Positions 26,676-36,167 are shown, counted from the stretch's first letter. The stretch is 64,000 bases of DNA from Nitrospirillum sp034427435 (GCF_034427435.1 NZ_JAXQNP010000002.1:1550001-1614000); one strand, 5' to 3'. The notes: generated from the letters alone by a model not told the origin. Translations and numbers: made by a program.

Positions 26676-27299
26676 ATGAGTGATCTGCTGACGGCGGTGG
26701 CGATCTTTATGATGGTGGCGGGGCTGTCCTACCTCGCCGCCCTGGCCGTTTCCCATCTGGTTGAACGCCACCTGCACCTCAGCGAAGGGGTGGACCGGGT
26801 GGATGAGCGCTTCCAGGAGGCGAACATCCTGCATCGCAAGTTCGAGGACCGGGGCGCCAAGATCATGCCGCGCGTCGCCCGCCTGGACAACGCGCTGAAG
26901 TCCGCCCGCCGCCAGAACTACATGTCCACCCGCCGCGTCGCGGATTTGGAGGCCCGGCGCGACCAGTTGATCCGCGTGCTGGGGGAGGAGGAGGCCTTTT
27001 CCCGCCCCGGCCGGCCCGCCCGCCATTTCGTGGCGGCGGTGATCAACCGCCATGTGCAACGGGCCGTGCTGGAACAAAAGGAGGTGCTGGGCCTGTCGCG
27101 CAGCTGGGCGCGTACCCAGAACGTCCACGCCTGGGCCCCCAACGCCGCCGACGCCAAGACCTTGGTGGAAAGCTATTACCCCCATTCCATGGGCTTCCAC
27201 ATCATCGAGATCCGCGAGCCGTCGCAGGATGGCCCGGGGGATGAAGAGGGCGATGAGGTCATCCACGACGAGGCGGATGCCTCGCCCGCCCGGTCCTGA
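26676..27299 (+). CDS. Membrane-anchored coiled-coil protein, unknown function
   Basis: I do not recognise the family. The protein has 207 residues: one N-terminal membrane helix (about 4-27), a charged helical region likely to form coiled coil (about 35-100), and a folded C-terminal part with SRSWARTQNVHAWAPNAADA (about 143-162) and MGFHIIEI. The same architecture and a similar C-terminal motif occur in the next gene, which starts 8 bp after this stop. The last 25 residues are acidic. Confidence 0.78.
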   Translation: MSDLLTAVAIFMMVAGLSYLAALAVSHLVERHLHLSEGVDRVDERFQEANILHRKFEDRGAKIMPRVARLDNALKSARRQNYMSTRRVADLEARRDQLIRVLGEEEAFSRPGRPARHFVAAVINRHVQRAVLEQKEVLGLSRSWARTQNVHAWAPNAADAKTLVESYYPHSMGFHIIEIREPSQDGPGDEEGDEVIHDEADASPARS

Positions 27300-27307
27300 G
27301 CCTGCCC

Positions 27308-27844
27308 ATGACCATCAGCTTTTCCCTGCTGTTCGGCATCGCCGCCGGTCTCACCGCCGCCGGCCAGGTGGCCAGCGCCACCGCCCGGCGCATCCGGCGC
27401 ATGCGGCGCGACACCCGCGCGCGCCGCATGCAGGTGGAGGAGCTGTTCCAGACCGTGCGCGGCCAGGCCAAGCTGACCCTGGATCTGAAGCGCGAGGAGC
27501 GCAAGATGACGGCGGAGCTTGAGCAGTTGCGCAGCAGCGTCACGGAACATGACCGGCTGGCCGAGGCCCGGCGGGCGGATGAGGCCCTGCTGTATGTCTA
27601 TGACGAGCGCCGCATGCCGAACGACAGCGGCTTCACCGTCACCATCAGCCATTCCAATTTCCAGATGGTGTCGCGGGGCGCACCGGAGCCGGTGGTGTCG
27701 TCCTGGCGTCTGGGGCGCCGCTACCTGGTGTGGGCGTCCAGCGCCAAGCTGGCCGTGTCCAAGACCTTGCAGCGCTTCCCGCCCGAGCGGGGCTATGCGG
27801 TCAAAGGCGGAGAACTCTACCCCACCGACCCGGAGGAGTTGTAG
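27308..27844 (+). CDS. Membrane-anchored coiled-coil protein, paralogue of preceding gene
   Basis: I do not recognise the family. The protein has 178 residues: one N-terminal membrane helix (about 3-22), a basic stretch (RRIRRMRRDTRARR), coiled coil (about 40-92), then a C-terminal domain with SSWRLGRRYLVWASSAKLAV (about 131-150) and GYAVKGGELYP. That segment lines up with the preceding protein (SxSW-x-R, VWA, then P-x4-G[FY]-x-[IV]). The two genes look like an old tandem duplication encoding partners. No terminator is seen in the following 195 bp. Confidence 0.78.
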   Translation: MTISFSLLFGIAAGLTAAGQVASATARRIRRMRRDTRARRMQVEELFQTVRGQAKLTLDLKREERKMTAELEQLRSSVTEHDRLAEARRADEALLYVYDERRMPNDSGFTVTISHSNFQMVSRGAPEPVVSSWRLGRRYLVWASSAKLAVSKTLQRFPPERGYAVKGGELYPTDPEEL

Positions 27845-28039
27845 GACGGGTGGCGCAGGGTGTCGCAGGGCGATGCGTCGCCTTGCGGGGGGAATGTGCG
27901 CTTGTCTCCAAACGCCCTGCCATGGTCCCAGCCTTGCCCGCCTTCCGCCGCAATCCCGGTGCTGAATAAGGCCATCAACGGTCGCTTTCCTCCCATGGCC
28001 CCCTAATGGTGGCCGCCAATCGGGGTAGGGGCCGGACGG

Positions 28040-28570
28040 ATGTTCCTCCTTCGGGATCAGCGTGACGCCATGTTGCTCAAGACAGTCTTCCTTCCCCTGA
28101 CCGCCGCGGGCTTCGGCGCCGTGGCCGGGTTGTGGGACCTGACGTCCGCCAGCCTCGACGGCACCTTGGTCATGCTGGCCGTCGCGGGCTTCCTGCTGGC
28201 CGTGGCCGCGCCCCAGCAATGGGGCGTGTGGGTCCTGGTCATCGGCGTGGGCGTCCTGCTGGCCCATTTGGTGACCCCCGCCCGTCCCGGCATGCTGTTC
28301 GACCTGACGGTCGTGTCCGGCCTGGTGGCGGGGGCCGTGGCCCTGCTGCCGGCGGCGGTGGGGGCGGTGGTGGCCCTGGCCGTGCTGTGGGTCCTGCGCC
28401 CCGCGCTGCCGATCGGCCAATCCACGCAGGGCAGCCTATCGCCGGCCACCTTGGCGCACCGGGGGGCTGATGCCGCCCGCCGCGTGGCCGGCCGCGTGGC
28501 GACCTTCAACGGTAACTCCCTGGGCGGTGGTCCCCTGGGTGGGCGGGCCAGCCTGGATGCCGGCGACTGA
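28040..28570 (+). CDS. Small inner-membrane protein, unknown function
   Basis: I do not recognise the family. The 176 residues (146 or so if ATG 28070 is used) form about four membrane helices up to residue 125, followed by a polar tail of 50 residues rich in Ala, Arg and Gly. It stands alone, about 180 bp before the cytochrome gene. Confidence 0.65.
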   Translation: MFLLRDQRDAMLLKTVFLPLTAAGFGAVAGLWDLTSASLDGTLVMLAVAGFLLAVAAPQQWGVWVLVIGVGVLLAHLVTPARPGMLFDLTVVSGLVAGAVALLPAAVGAVVALAVLWVLRPALPIGQSTQGSLSPATLAHRGADAARRVAGRVATFNGNSLGGGPLGGRASLDAGD

Positions 28571-28748
28571 GTCCTCGCACCACCACGCACCATCCGGTGG
28601 CACCACCTGGTGGACGTGTGGAAACGGTCCGGCGTCTGTCTTCAGGGCGTTTGTTGACAGCGTCATCGCGCCCACCCTACGGTCGCGCCGCCTCTCCCGC
28701 CGTTCCAGGGCGGGGATCGACACCATGCAACGCCGTAGGGACCATCCC

Positions 28749-29123
28749 ATGAAAATTGCTGCCGCCGTCGCCTTCCTGGCCATCGCCGTCGCCGGTTCCG
28801 CCGCCGCCGATCCGGCCGGCGATCCCGTGAAGGGTGAAAAAGTCTTCCTGCGCTGCAAGGCTTGCCACAGCGCCGAAAAGGACGGCGCCGACAAGCTGGG
28901 CCCCAACTTGTGGGGCGTGGTCGGCCGCGCGTCCGGTAGCAAAGACGGCTTCAACTACTCCCCCGCCATGAAGGGCGCCGGCAAAACCTGGGATGCCGCC
29001 ACGCTGGACACCTACCTGACCAATCCGCGGGCCTTGGTGCCGGGCAACCGCATGGCCTTCCCCGGCCTGCCCAACCCCCAGGACCGCGCCGACGTGATCG
29101 CCTATCTGTCGACCTTGAAGTAA
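28749..29123 (+). CDS. Class I cytochrome c (c2/c550-like)
   Basis: The protein has 124 residues. A signal peptide (1-20, cleavage after AAA) precedes the heme site CKACH (36-40). GPNLWGVVGR follows, and the Met ligand lies in GNRMAFPGL, ending in ADVIAYLSTLK, as in mitochondrial-type cytochrome c. It is probably the soluble carrier between bc1 and the terminal oxidases or similar acceptors. SD TAGGGA lies upstream of ATG 28749; an earlier in-frame ATG at 28722 would add nine residues. Confidence 0.93.
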   Translation: MKIAAAVAFLAIAVAGSAAADPAGDPVKGEKVFLRCKACHSAEKDGADKLGPNLWGVVGRASGSKDGFNYSPAMKGAGKTWDAATLDTYLTNPRALVPGNRMAFPGLPNPQDRADVIAYLSTLK

Positions 29124-29131
29124 GCGCCGGT

Positions 29132-29165
29132 ATCCGGCCCTGATCCCAATGGGTCGGGGCCGGAT
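29132..29165 (+). terminator. Possible terminator hairpin after cytochrome c
   Basis: ATCCGGCCC / GGGCCGGAT arms enclose a second small inverted repeat (TGATCCC / GGGTC). It sits 8 bp after the cytochrome stop. No U-tract follows, so intrinsic termination is uncertain. Confidence 0.4.
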
Positions 29166-29331
29166 CGTTGCGATCGCGCGACTGCTGCCGCCGCGACACA
29201 ACCGCGGACATTCGCCGGAATGTGACTTTTGATCCCTTGACGGCGGGGGATGCTTTCGTGGGACTTTGCCTCCGCGTCAAGAACGAGCAGGCCGCCTGAA
29301 CGGCCCGCCGTGGAGGGAATAGAGGGAGCCC

Positions 29332-31191
29332 ATGACCAGCCGGATGTTACGCACGACCACCGCCATGGCGGTGGCGATGATGGCGTCTTTCGTCGGTTTC
29401 ACCGCGCACGCGCAGCAATATTCCGCCGGCATCGTCTTCGGCGACAGCCTCAGCGATCCAGGCAATCTGGTGCCTTTGGGCTTGGCCCCGCCGCCGCCCT
29501 ATTACAATGGCCGCTTTTCCAACGGCCCGTTGTGGGATGAGAAGGTGGGCGCCCTGATCGGCGGCGTGCCGTTCAAGAGCTACGCCTATGGCGGCGCGCG
29601 GTCGACGGCCGAGCGGCCCATCGATTTCCTGAACCAGATCAACGCCTTCCTGGCGGCCAAGCCGACCATCACCAGCAGCCAGCTGTATTCCCTGTGGATC
29701 GGCGCCAACGACTATTTCCAATACGCCACCAGCGGCTCCACCGTGGATCCGGCGACGGAGGCGGCCACGGTGGTGGGCAACATCGGCACCGGCGCCAACA
29801 AGCTGATCGCCGCGGGCGCCCGTAATTTCCTGATTTTCAACCTGCCCAATCTGGGCAACACCCCCTCCATCTCGGCGCAGGGGGCGGCGGCGGCGCTGCA
29901 GGCCAACCAGCTGACGGCCATCCACAACGCCGACGTGCTGAACCTGACCAAGAGCCTGAACGGCACCAACGGCGCCCGGGTCATCCTGGTCGACGTGAAC
30001 ACCATCTTCAGCATGATCCAGGCCAACCCGTCGGCCTATGGCATCACCGACGCCACCCATTCCTGCCTGCTGGGCGGCAAGGCCACCGGCTACTGCACCG
30101 CGTCCAACATCAACACCATGCTGTTCTGGGATGATGTGCATCCCACCACCACCGGCCATACCCTGGTGGCGGAGTATGTGGCGGGCACCCTGACCACGGT
30201 GCTGCAGGCGCCCCAGGCCGCCGTGGCCGCCACGCAGTTGAACTTCATCGCCGATGACGGCATGACCGGCGCTGTCCGCGCCCGCCTGAACGGCATCCGC
30301 TCCGGCACCGGCGTGGCCGGTGTGGGTGGCGGCATGGGGACCGGCACCTCGACCGGCCGCGACGGCCGCGTCGGCGTGTTCCTCTACGGCAACTACGGCA
30401 CCGGTGACCGCGACGCCATCGCCGGCCAGATGGGCTATAATTACGACAGCTACACCGGTGCCTTGGGCGTCGATTACCGGGTGTCGGACACCGTCACCAC
30501 CGGCATCGCGCTGGGCTATGGCGACAACCGCATGCGCTTCCAGAACAATTTCGGGAAGGATGAGCTGCATGCCTACAACCTGATGGCCTATGCCACGGCC
30601 AATATGGGCGCGTTCTACGCCGACGGCATGATCACCTACGGCTATGACGAGTTCACCCAGATGCAGCGCCAGACCGGCTTCGCGCCGCAGCCTTGGGGCA
30701 ACGCCACGCCCAACGGCTCGACCTACGGCGCCAGCCTGTCGGGCGGATACAGCGTCAATCTGGGCAATGTGGCCCTGGGCCCCACGGCGGGCCTGCGCTA
30801 CACCCGCGCCAGCATCCACAGCTATACGGAAAAGGATGCCGGCGCCCTGGCGATGAGCGTCCCGGACTTCGACGCCGAAAGCTTCCGCGCCCAGGCGGGC
30901 GGCCAGCTCGCCGTGCCTTTCGTGATGGGCGACGTGGTGGTGGCGCCGCAGATCCAGGCCGGCGTGCAGCATGAGTTCCTGAACTCCGGCCGCATCTTCC
31001 AGGCCACCCTGCCGGGTGGCCAGGTGGCGGAGACGGATGCGGGTGCCGGTAAGCGCACCTCCTACTACGGCGGCGGTGGCATCGCCATTCAGGCCAACGG
31101 CTTCAACGTCGCCGTCTCCTACCAGGGGACGTTCGACAATGGCGACCGCACCGACCATGCCGTCATGGGCCACATCCGCGTCGGCTTCTGA
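29332..31191 (+). CDS. GDSL-type esterase autotransporter
   Basis: The protein has 619 residues: a signal peptide (about 1-28), an SGNH/GDSL hydrolase passenger with FGDSLSD (catalytic Ser39), the IGANDY block and DDVHPTTTGH near 265 (Asp/His), then from about residue 340 an autotransporter beta-barrel ending in HIRVGF with a terminal Phe. It is a type Va autotransporter with the esterase on the cell surface, like EstA/EstP. Substrates are probably lipid or ester compounds. A terminator follows directly. Confidence 0.94.
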   Translation: MTSRMLRTTTAMAVAMMASFVGFTAHAQQYSAGIVFGDSLSDPGNLVPLGLAPPPPYYNGRFSNGPLWDEKVGALIGGVPFKSYAYGGARSTAERPIDFLNQINAFLAAKPTITSSQLYSLWIGANDYFQYATSGSTVDPATEAATVVGNIGTGANKLIAAGARNFLIFNLPNLGNTPSISAQGAAAALQANQLTAIHNADVLNLTKSLNGTNGARVILVDVNTIFSMIQANPSAYGITDATHSCLLGGKATGYCTASNINTMLFWDDVHPTTTGHTLVAEYVAGTLTTVLQAPQAAVAATQLNFIADDGMTGAVRARLNGIRSGTGVAGVGGGMGTGTSTGRDGRVGVFLYGNYGTGDRDAIAGQMGYNYDSYTGALGVDYRVSDTVTTGIALGYGDNRMRFQNNFGKDELHAYNLMAYATANMGAFYADGMITYGYDEFTQMQRQTGFAPQPWGNATPNGSTYGASLSGGYSVNLGNVALGPTAGLRYTRASIHSYTEKDAGALAMSVPDFDAESFRAQAGGQLAVPFVMGDVVVAPQIQAGVQHEFLNSGRIFQATLPGGQVAETDAGAGKRTSYYGGGGIAIQANGFNVAVSYQGTFDNGDRTDHAVMGHIRVGF

Positions 31192-31221
31192 AGCCACAAC
31201 AACAGCGCAAGGTTGACTAGG

Positions 31222-31248
31222 GGCGCGGGATATTCCCGCGCCTTTTTT
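31222..31248 (+). terminator. Rho-independent terminator of the esterase gene
   Basis: A perfect stem GGCGCGGGA / TCCCGCGCC with a three-base loop and six T lies 31 bp after the stop of the autotransporter gene. Confidence 0.93.
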
Positions 31249-31295
31249 ATTGCTACCCTTGCCCAATCCGAACAATGACGCGAGGGGATGAGATC

Positions 31296-31799
31296 ATGTC
31301 CCGTTTGCGGTTTCCTCTGGGCCTAGCCGCCTCTGCCCTGGCCGTGCCCTTGCTGACGGGGGCCGGCCCGTTGCCCGGTGTTCCCGCCGCCATTAACCCC
31401 GCTCAGGCCATTCTGGACACCGACCGCGCCTTCGCCGCCCAGGCGCGGGAAGTGGGGGTGGGGGCCGCGTTCCAGGCCTTTGCCGCCGAGGAGGTCACCC
31501 TGCTGAACCGGCCCCAGGCCAAGGTGGACCGGGCGGCGCTGGCCACCCTGTTCCCGGCGGGGCTGGAACTGGAATGGGCGCCGGAGGACGCCTCTGTCTC
31601 CGCCGACGGCACCCTGGGCTATAGTTGGGGCAAGGCCCGCTCCCGTCTCAAGAAGCCGGACGGCACGGTGGTGGAACGCCCGCCCGTGCGCTACGTCACC
31701 ATCTGGCGCCGGGCCACCCGGGACGCCCCCTGGCGCTTCATCCTCGACGGCGGCACGGTCGATCCGGAATGGGAGGCGGCGCAGCCCAAGACGCGGTGA
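31296..31799 (+). CDS. Secreted DUF4440/SnoaL-like protein
   Basis: The protein has 167 residues from ATG 31296, which has an AGGGG SD eight bases upstream; an earlier ATG (31275) is less well placed. A signal peptide covers about residues 1-28. The rest reads as an NTF2-like cone: AILDTDRAFAAQAREVGVGAAFQAF, then GYSWGKARS and VRYVTIWRR...WRFILDGG. Family members include ketosteroid-isomerase-like proteins of varied or no activity. Confidence 0.8.
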   Translation: MSRLRFPLGLAASALAVPLLTGAGPLPGVPAAINPAQAILDTDRAFAAQAREVGVGAAFQAFAAEEVTLLNRPQAKVDRAALATLFPAGLELEWAPEDASVSADGTLGYSWGKARSRLKKPDGTVVERPPVRYVTIWRRATRDAPWRFILDGGTVDPEWEAAQPKTR

Positions 31800-31806
31800 T
31801 GGCCGG

Positions 31807-32304
31807 TCAGGTGATCGTTCGCCGCACATCCTTCAGCAAGATGTAAAGGTGATAAAGGTCAGTGGGCGACGGGGCGAAACCATACCGCTCATAGAAGCTG
31901 CGGGCCTCATCATCCTTGGCGTGAACAACAAGCGCGCGTATGCCCGCGAGGTCCGCCGCCCGGAGCGTCCGCGTCATCGCATCCTTCAGCAGCCCAGAGC
32001 CCAGCCTTTGGCCCTGGCAATCCGTCGCCACGGCCAACCGGGCCAGCACCATGACGGGGATCGGATGGCGGGCCATGCCCTTGGTCAGTCGCTCGGCCGC
32101 TTCCGCATGGGCGATTTCACCGACGGCAAGGCTGTAGAAGCCGACGACACGATCACCTTTCAAGGCAAGATAGGTGTTTGAGGCGCCGGCTTGTTGGCTT
32201 TGCGTGGCATGACGGATCAGGAAACGGTTGAGTGCCTCCCGGCCGCAGTCGAAGCCCTCGACGCCATGGGTCCGGTCGAGCTTTTCGATACGCAATCCGT
32301 TCAT
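31807..32304 (-). CDS. GNAT acetyltransferase, probable toxin of a TA pair
   Basis: The protein has 165 residues from ATG 32304. The acetyl-CoA loop is present (QGQRLGSGLL), then SFYERYGF, whose Tyr is the catalytic candidate in TacT/AtaT-type toxins. These toxins acetylate aminoacyl-tRNAs and stop translation. Its start overlaps the stop of the DUF1778 antitoxin gene by 4 bp. The FDCGREALNRFLIRHATQSQ opening is typical of DUF1778-linked GNAT toxins. Confidence 0.9.
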   Translation of the reverse strand: MNGLRIEKLDRTHGVEGFDCGREALNRFLIRHATQSQQAGASNTYLALKGDRVVGFYSLAVGEIAHAEAAERLTKGMARHPIPVMVLARLAVATDCQGQRLGSGLLKDAMTRTLRAADLAGIRALVVHAKDDEARSFYERYGFAPSPTDLYHLYILLKDVRRTIT

Positions 32305-32591
32305 TCGTTGGAAGGCCGCTCGAACACGCTCGGTTCGGTGAGGAGGGCTTTCAGTTCCGCGATTGGTTTGGCCGGGGCATCCAAGGCGTCCTGAAACGCC
32401 TGCCACCTTTCGGCATCCAGATCGAAGCGCGTACGATCCGGCAGCGTTTCCGCCGCCCGGGCCAGCGCGCTCTCTATCACGAACTCACTGACAGAGCGGG
32501 AGGTGGCGCTGGCCGCCAGCTGCAGCGTGCGCTTGGCACTTGGGGTCAGCCTCAGGTCCAGCTTCTGGGTGCGGGGGCCGGTTTTGGCCAT
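32301..32591 (-). CDS. DUF1778 ribbon-helix-helix antitoxin
   Basis: The protein has 96 residues from ATG 32591 with a strong SD (AAGGAG). The N-terminal RHH DNA-binding part is KLDLRLTPSAKRTLQLAAS, followed by VSEFVIESALARA. The C-terminus (about 60-96) should wrap the GNAT toxin. Such proteins neutralise the toxin and repress the operon. The coding order is antitoxin then toxin with a 4-bp overlap. Confidence 0.9.
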   Translation of the reverse strand: MAKTGPRTQKLDLRLTPSAKRTLQLAASATSRSVSEFVIESALARAAETLPDRTRFDLDAERWQAFQDALDAPAKPIAELKALLTEPSVFERPSNE

Positions 32592-32662
32592 CGGATATCT
32601 CCTTGACTCCGATTTATGCCAAAACCGCCCGACAGTGTCATGACAAAAGGTGGCCCGCCAGA

Positions 32663-35041
32663 TCAATGCGCCGCGAAGGTCCGCTTCTGCGCCCGCTTGA
32701 CCTCGCCTTCGAACAGGCGGGGGAACAGGCGGTAGAGCGTGGCGGCGATGGCGGGCAGCAGGATGATGGCGCCCAACATGTTGGCGATGAAGACGAAGGT
32801 CAGCAGCTCGCCCATGTTGGCCTGGAACTTCAGGGCGGAGAAGGACCAGGTGGCGACGCCCACCGCCAGGGTGAGGGCGGTGAACAGGATGGAGCTGCCG
32901 GTTTCCTGCAAGGTCTTGTAGTAGGCCTCGGCGAAGCCCAGGCCGTGCTTCAGGTAGGATTGCAGGCGGTTGAAGATGTAGAGGCCGTAGTCCACGCCGA
33001 TGCCCACGCCCAGGGCGGTGACGGGCAGGGTGCTGGTCTTCAGGCCGATCTTCAGCTCGGCCATCAACGCGTCGCACAGCACCGAGACGACGATCAGGGG
33101 CAGGACGGTGGCGATGGTGCCGACGACGGAGCGGAAGGTGATGGCGCAGAACACCAGCACGGTGGCGTAGACCCACAGCAGCATGGGCGTCTCGGCCGTC
33201 GTCACCGCCTGGTTGGTGGCGGCCATCACGCCGACGTTGCCCGTGGCCAGGCGGAAGTGGATGGGGCCCTTGTCACCGGCATCCGTGCCGTTGGCCTTGT
33301 TGTAGGCCTCCACCGCCTTGACCACGCGGTCGATGGTCTCCGCCTTATGGTCCTTGGTGAAGATCATGACCGGCATGACGGAGCAGTCGGCGTTCAGCAG
33401 GCCGGTGGACGTCTCGACGGGGGAGACGGCGCGCACCAGCACCTGGCTGTTGCGGGGTAGCACCCGCCAGTTCAGGTTGCCCTCGTTCCAGCCCATGTTG
33501 ACGGTCTTCATGACCTGGGGCAGCGACAGGGTGGACTGCACCCCATCCACATTGCGGATCCGCCAGGCGAAGTCATCCACCTTCGAGATGACGTTGTAGT
33601 CGATGCAGCCGTTGGCCGGCGCCTCGGCGATGACCTGGATGATGTCCACGCCGATGGCGAAGTGGCTGGCGATGAAATCCGCATCCTTGTTGTAGCGGCT
33701 GTCCGGCCACAGCTCCGGCACGCCGGCCTCGGCGTCGCCGATGACGCGGCGGCCGGACTCGTGGTGCGCCCAAGCGAACACGGCCAGGCCGATCATCAGG
33801 GCGGGAATGGCGCCCTTGGGCCGGGCGAACACGGTGAAGACCTTCCACACCGCGTCGAAGCGGTCCACCTGGCCCGACACGCGCCGGCGGTAGCTGTCGC
33901 CCAGAGACAGGAAGGACAAGGCCACCGGCAGGATGACGAGGTGGGTGATGACGATGATGACCATGCCCACCGACGCCGACAGCGCCAGTTCCTGGATCAT
34001 CTGGATCTTGACGATGCGGATGGTGAGGAAGGCGATGGCGTCGGCCACCAGGGCGCTGGTCCCCGGCACCAGCAGGCGCTGGAAGCTGATGCGGGCGGCG
34101 GAAAAGGCGTCGGCGCCCTTGCCGATCTCCTGCGTGATGGTGCCCACGTTCTGCACGCCGTGGCTGATGGCGATGGCGAACACCAGGAAGGGCACCAGGA
34201 TGGACATGGGGTCCATGGCCAGGCCCATCAGCACCAGCAGGCCCAGTTGCCACACGACGGTGACGACCGACAGGGCCAGCAGCACGGCGGTCATGCGGAA
34301 GGACCGGCCGTAGACATAGACCAGGATGGCGGTGATGACGAAGGCGACGCCGAAGAAGCCGATGACGCCCACCGTGCCGTCGGCCACGTCGCCCATGGCC
34401 TTGGCGAAGCCGATGATGTGGATCTCGACGGTGTCGTCGGCGTACTTGGCGCGGATGGCCTCCAGCTTCTTGGCCACCTCCATGTAGTTCAGCTTGGCGC
34501 CGGTGCTGGGATCGCGGTCCAGCAACTGGATGCTGACCAATGCCGCGGTGAAGTCCTCCGCCACCAGGCGGCCCACCTGGCCCGATTTCAGGACGTTGCC
34601 GCGCACCACGTTCAGCCAGTCCGGCGTGGCCTGGAACTCCGCCGGGATGACGTTGCCGCCGCTGAACCCGTCCTCCACGATCTCGATGAAGCGGACGTTG
34701 GGGGTGAAGAGCGAGGTGACGCTGGCCCGGTCCACGCCGGGGATGAAGAACACCTCGTCCGTCACCTGCTTCAGCTTGGTGAAAAACTCCGGCGTGTAGA
34801 TGTCGCCCTTCTTGACGCTCAGCGCCACCACCACCCGGTTGGCCCCGCCGAATTCCTTCTGATACTGCAGGAAGGTCTTCATGTAGGGGTGTTCTTGCGG
34901 CAACTGCTTCTCATAGGCCGTGTCCACCGCCAGGTGGCTGGCCTGCCAGGCGAAGAAGGCCGTGGCCAACGCGAACAGAACCAGCACCACCTGGCGGTGG
35001 CGGAAGATCACGGCGTCGAGGAAACGGGGCAGGGAGGTCAT
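32663..35041 (-). CDS. MMPL/RND-family lipid or hydrophobe exporter
   Basis: The protein has 792 residues with twelve predicted membrane helices in the RND 1+5+1+5 arrangement and two large periplasmic loops (about 50-215 and 430-600). TM4 carries the typical acidic or polar residues near VLIRVGIGVDYGLYIFNR-like sequence (GVGIGVDYGLYIFNRLQS near 685). It is part of a cluster with the YCF48 and DUF1302 proteins, a set often found together in proteobacteria; the substrate is usually not known. The partner DUF1329 protein seen in many such clusters is absent here. Confidence 0.88.
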   Translation of the reverse strand: MTSLPRFLDAVIFRHRQVVLVLFALATAFFAWQASHLAVDTAYEKQLPQEHPYMKTFLQYQKEFGGANRVVVALSVKKGDIYTPEFFTKLKQVTDEVFFIPGVDRASVTSLFTPNVRFIEIVEDGFSGGNVIPAEFQATPDWLNVVRGNVLKSGQVGRLVAEDFTAALVSIQLLDRDPSTGAKLNYMEVAKKLEAIRAKYADDTVEIHIIGFAKAMGDVADGTVGVIGFFGVAFVITAILVYVYGRSFRMTAVLLALSVVTVVWQLGLLVLMGLAMDPMSILVPFLVFAIAISHGVQNVGTITQEIGKGADAFSAARISFQRLLVPGTSALVADAIAFLTIRIVKIQMIQELALSASVGMVIIVITHLVILPVALSFLSLGDSYRRRVSGQVDRFDAVWKVFTVFARPKGAIPALMIGLAVFAWAHHESGRRVIGDAEAGVPELWPDSRYNKDADFIASHFAIGVDIIQVIAEAPANGCIDYNVISKVDDFAWRIRNVDGVQSTLSLPQVMKTVNMGWNEGNLNWRVLPRNSQVLVRAVSPVETSTGLLNADCSVMPVMIFTKDHKAETIDRVVKAVEAYNKANGTDAGDKGPIHFRLATGNVGVMAATNQAVTTAETPMLLWVYATVLVFCAITFRSVVGTIATVLPLIVVSVLCDALMAELKIGLKTSTLPVTALGVGIGVDYGLYIFNRLQSYLKHGLGFAEAYYKTLQETGSSILFTALTLAVGVATWSFSALKFQANMGELLTFVFIANMLGAIILLPAIAATLYRLFPRLFEGEVKRAQKRTFAAH

Positions 35042-35114
35042 CGGGCACTCGGGGGAAACGGGGAAACCGGAAAGGGCGTAAGCGGCCGGGGGGCCGGACT
35101 GTCAGGCGGGAGCG

Positions 35115-36167
35115 TCAGGGCAGCGTGCCCGCCAGCTTGGGCCCCTCGTCGCCCAGCAGGACCAGGCTGCCATCGGCGCCCCGCACCGCGTCGGCCAGGG
35201 CCAGGCGATCCGGCCGATAGCTCAAGGTGAAGCTGGCGCCGCCGTCGGCGCTGTTCAGCACCGTGCCCAGGGCGCCCACCAGCACGACATGGCCGTCCGG
35301 GGTGGCGACCCCGCCCATCAGGCCCGCCTTGGTGCCCGTATCGACGGCCTGCCAGCTTTGGCCGCCGTCGGTGGAGCGGAAGGCATGGCCCTGCAGGCCG
35401 AACACCACGACCGTCTTGTCATCCACCATCAGGCCGCCAAACAGCGAGCCCTCATAGGGCAGCGCGCGCTTGGTCCAGGTGTGGCCCTTGTCCGGGCTGG
35501 TGTAGACACCGCCGGCCTCACCCACCACCATGCGGGTGTCGCCACCGGTGGCGAAGATGGCGTTGAGGTGGAGGTCGTCGTCGGTGATGCGGCGCTTGGT
35601 CCAGGTCTTGCCGCCATCGGCCGTGTCCAGGAACAAGCCATAGGCCCCCACCGCGATGCCATGGTCGGCATCATCGAACAGCACGTCCATCAGGGGCTGT
35701 TCCCAGTCGGGCGCGAAGTTCTGCAGGGTCCAGCTTTCGCCGCCATCGGTCGTGTGCAGGATGGTGGCGTCGTGGCCCACGGCCCAGCCCTGCTTGGCGT
35801 CGATGAAGCGCACGCCGGTCAAGGTGGCGTTGGCCGGGGCCGGCACCTGGCGCCAGCTATGGCCGTTGTCGTCGGACAGCAGGATGTGCCCGCGTTCCCC
35901 CACCGCCACCAGCCGCGTTCCCGCCAGCGTGCCGGCCAGAATGAGGGAACGTGGGGCGAGGGGCGCCAGCAGCGCTGGGATGGGGGCGTTGGCGGCCGGT
36001 GTCTTCGCGGCGATGGGCGCGGTGACCTTGATCGCCGATGATGAGGGGTTGTCGCCGGCCACCATCTCCCTCGCTCTAAGGTTGTCCACAGGGGCAAGGC
36101 TGGAGGCCAGGGCCAGGGACAGGGCACCGGCGGCAAGCCGGGCGGCGAGGGGGCGGCATCTCATCAT
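35115..36167 (-). CDS. YCF48-like beta-propeller protein
   Basis: The protein has 350 residues: a signal peptide (about 1-25), then at least six Asp-box repeats of the form S-x-D-x-G-x-x-W, including SDDNGHSW, TTDGGESW, TADGGKTW, SPDKGHTW, STDGGQSW and SADGGASF. These build a seven-bladed propeller as in photosystem II assembly factor YCF48; here it is a periplasmic partner of the MMPL exporter, not a photosynthesis protein. It lies 73 bp upstream of the exporter gene on the same strand. Confidence 0.9.
   Translation of the reverse strand: MMRCRPLAARLAAGALSLALASSLAPVDNLRAREMVAGDNPSSSAIKVTAPIAAKTPAANAPIPALLAPLAPRSLILAGTLAGTRLVAVGERGHILLSDDNGHSWRQVPAPANATLTGVRFIDAKQGWAVGHDATILHTTDGGESWTLQNFAPDWEQPLMDVLFDDADHGIAVGAYGLFLDTADGGKTWTKRRITDDDLHLNAIFATGGDTRMVVGEAGGVYTSPDKGHTWTKRALPYEGSLFGGLMVDDKTVVVFGLQGHAFRSTDGGQSWQAVDTGTKAGLMGGVATPDGHVVLVGALGTVLNSADGGASFTLSYRPDRLALADAVRGADGSLVLLGDEGPKLAGTLP

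Noticed and set aside
29347..31275. 642-codon ORF opposite the esterase autotransporter
   Set aside because: Shadow; composition dominated by complement of Gly/Ala codons.
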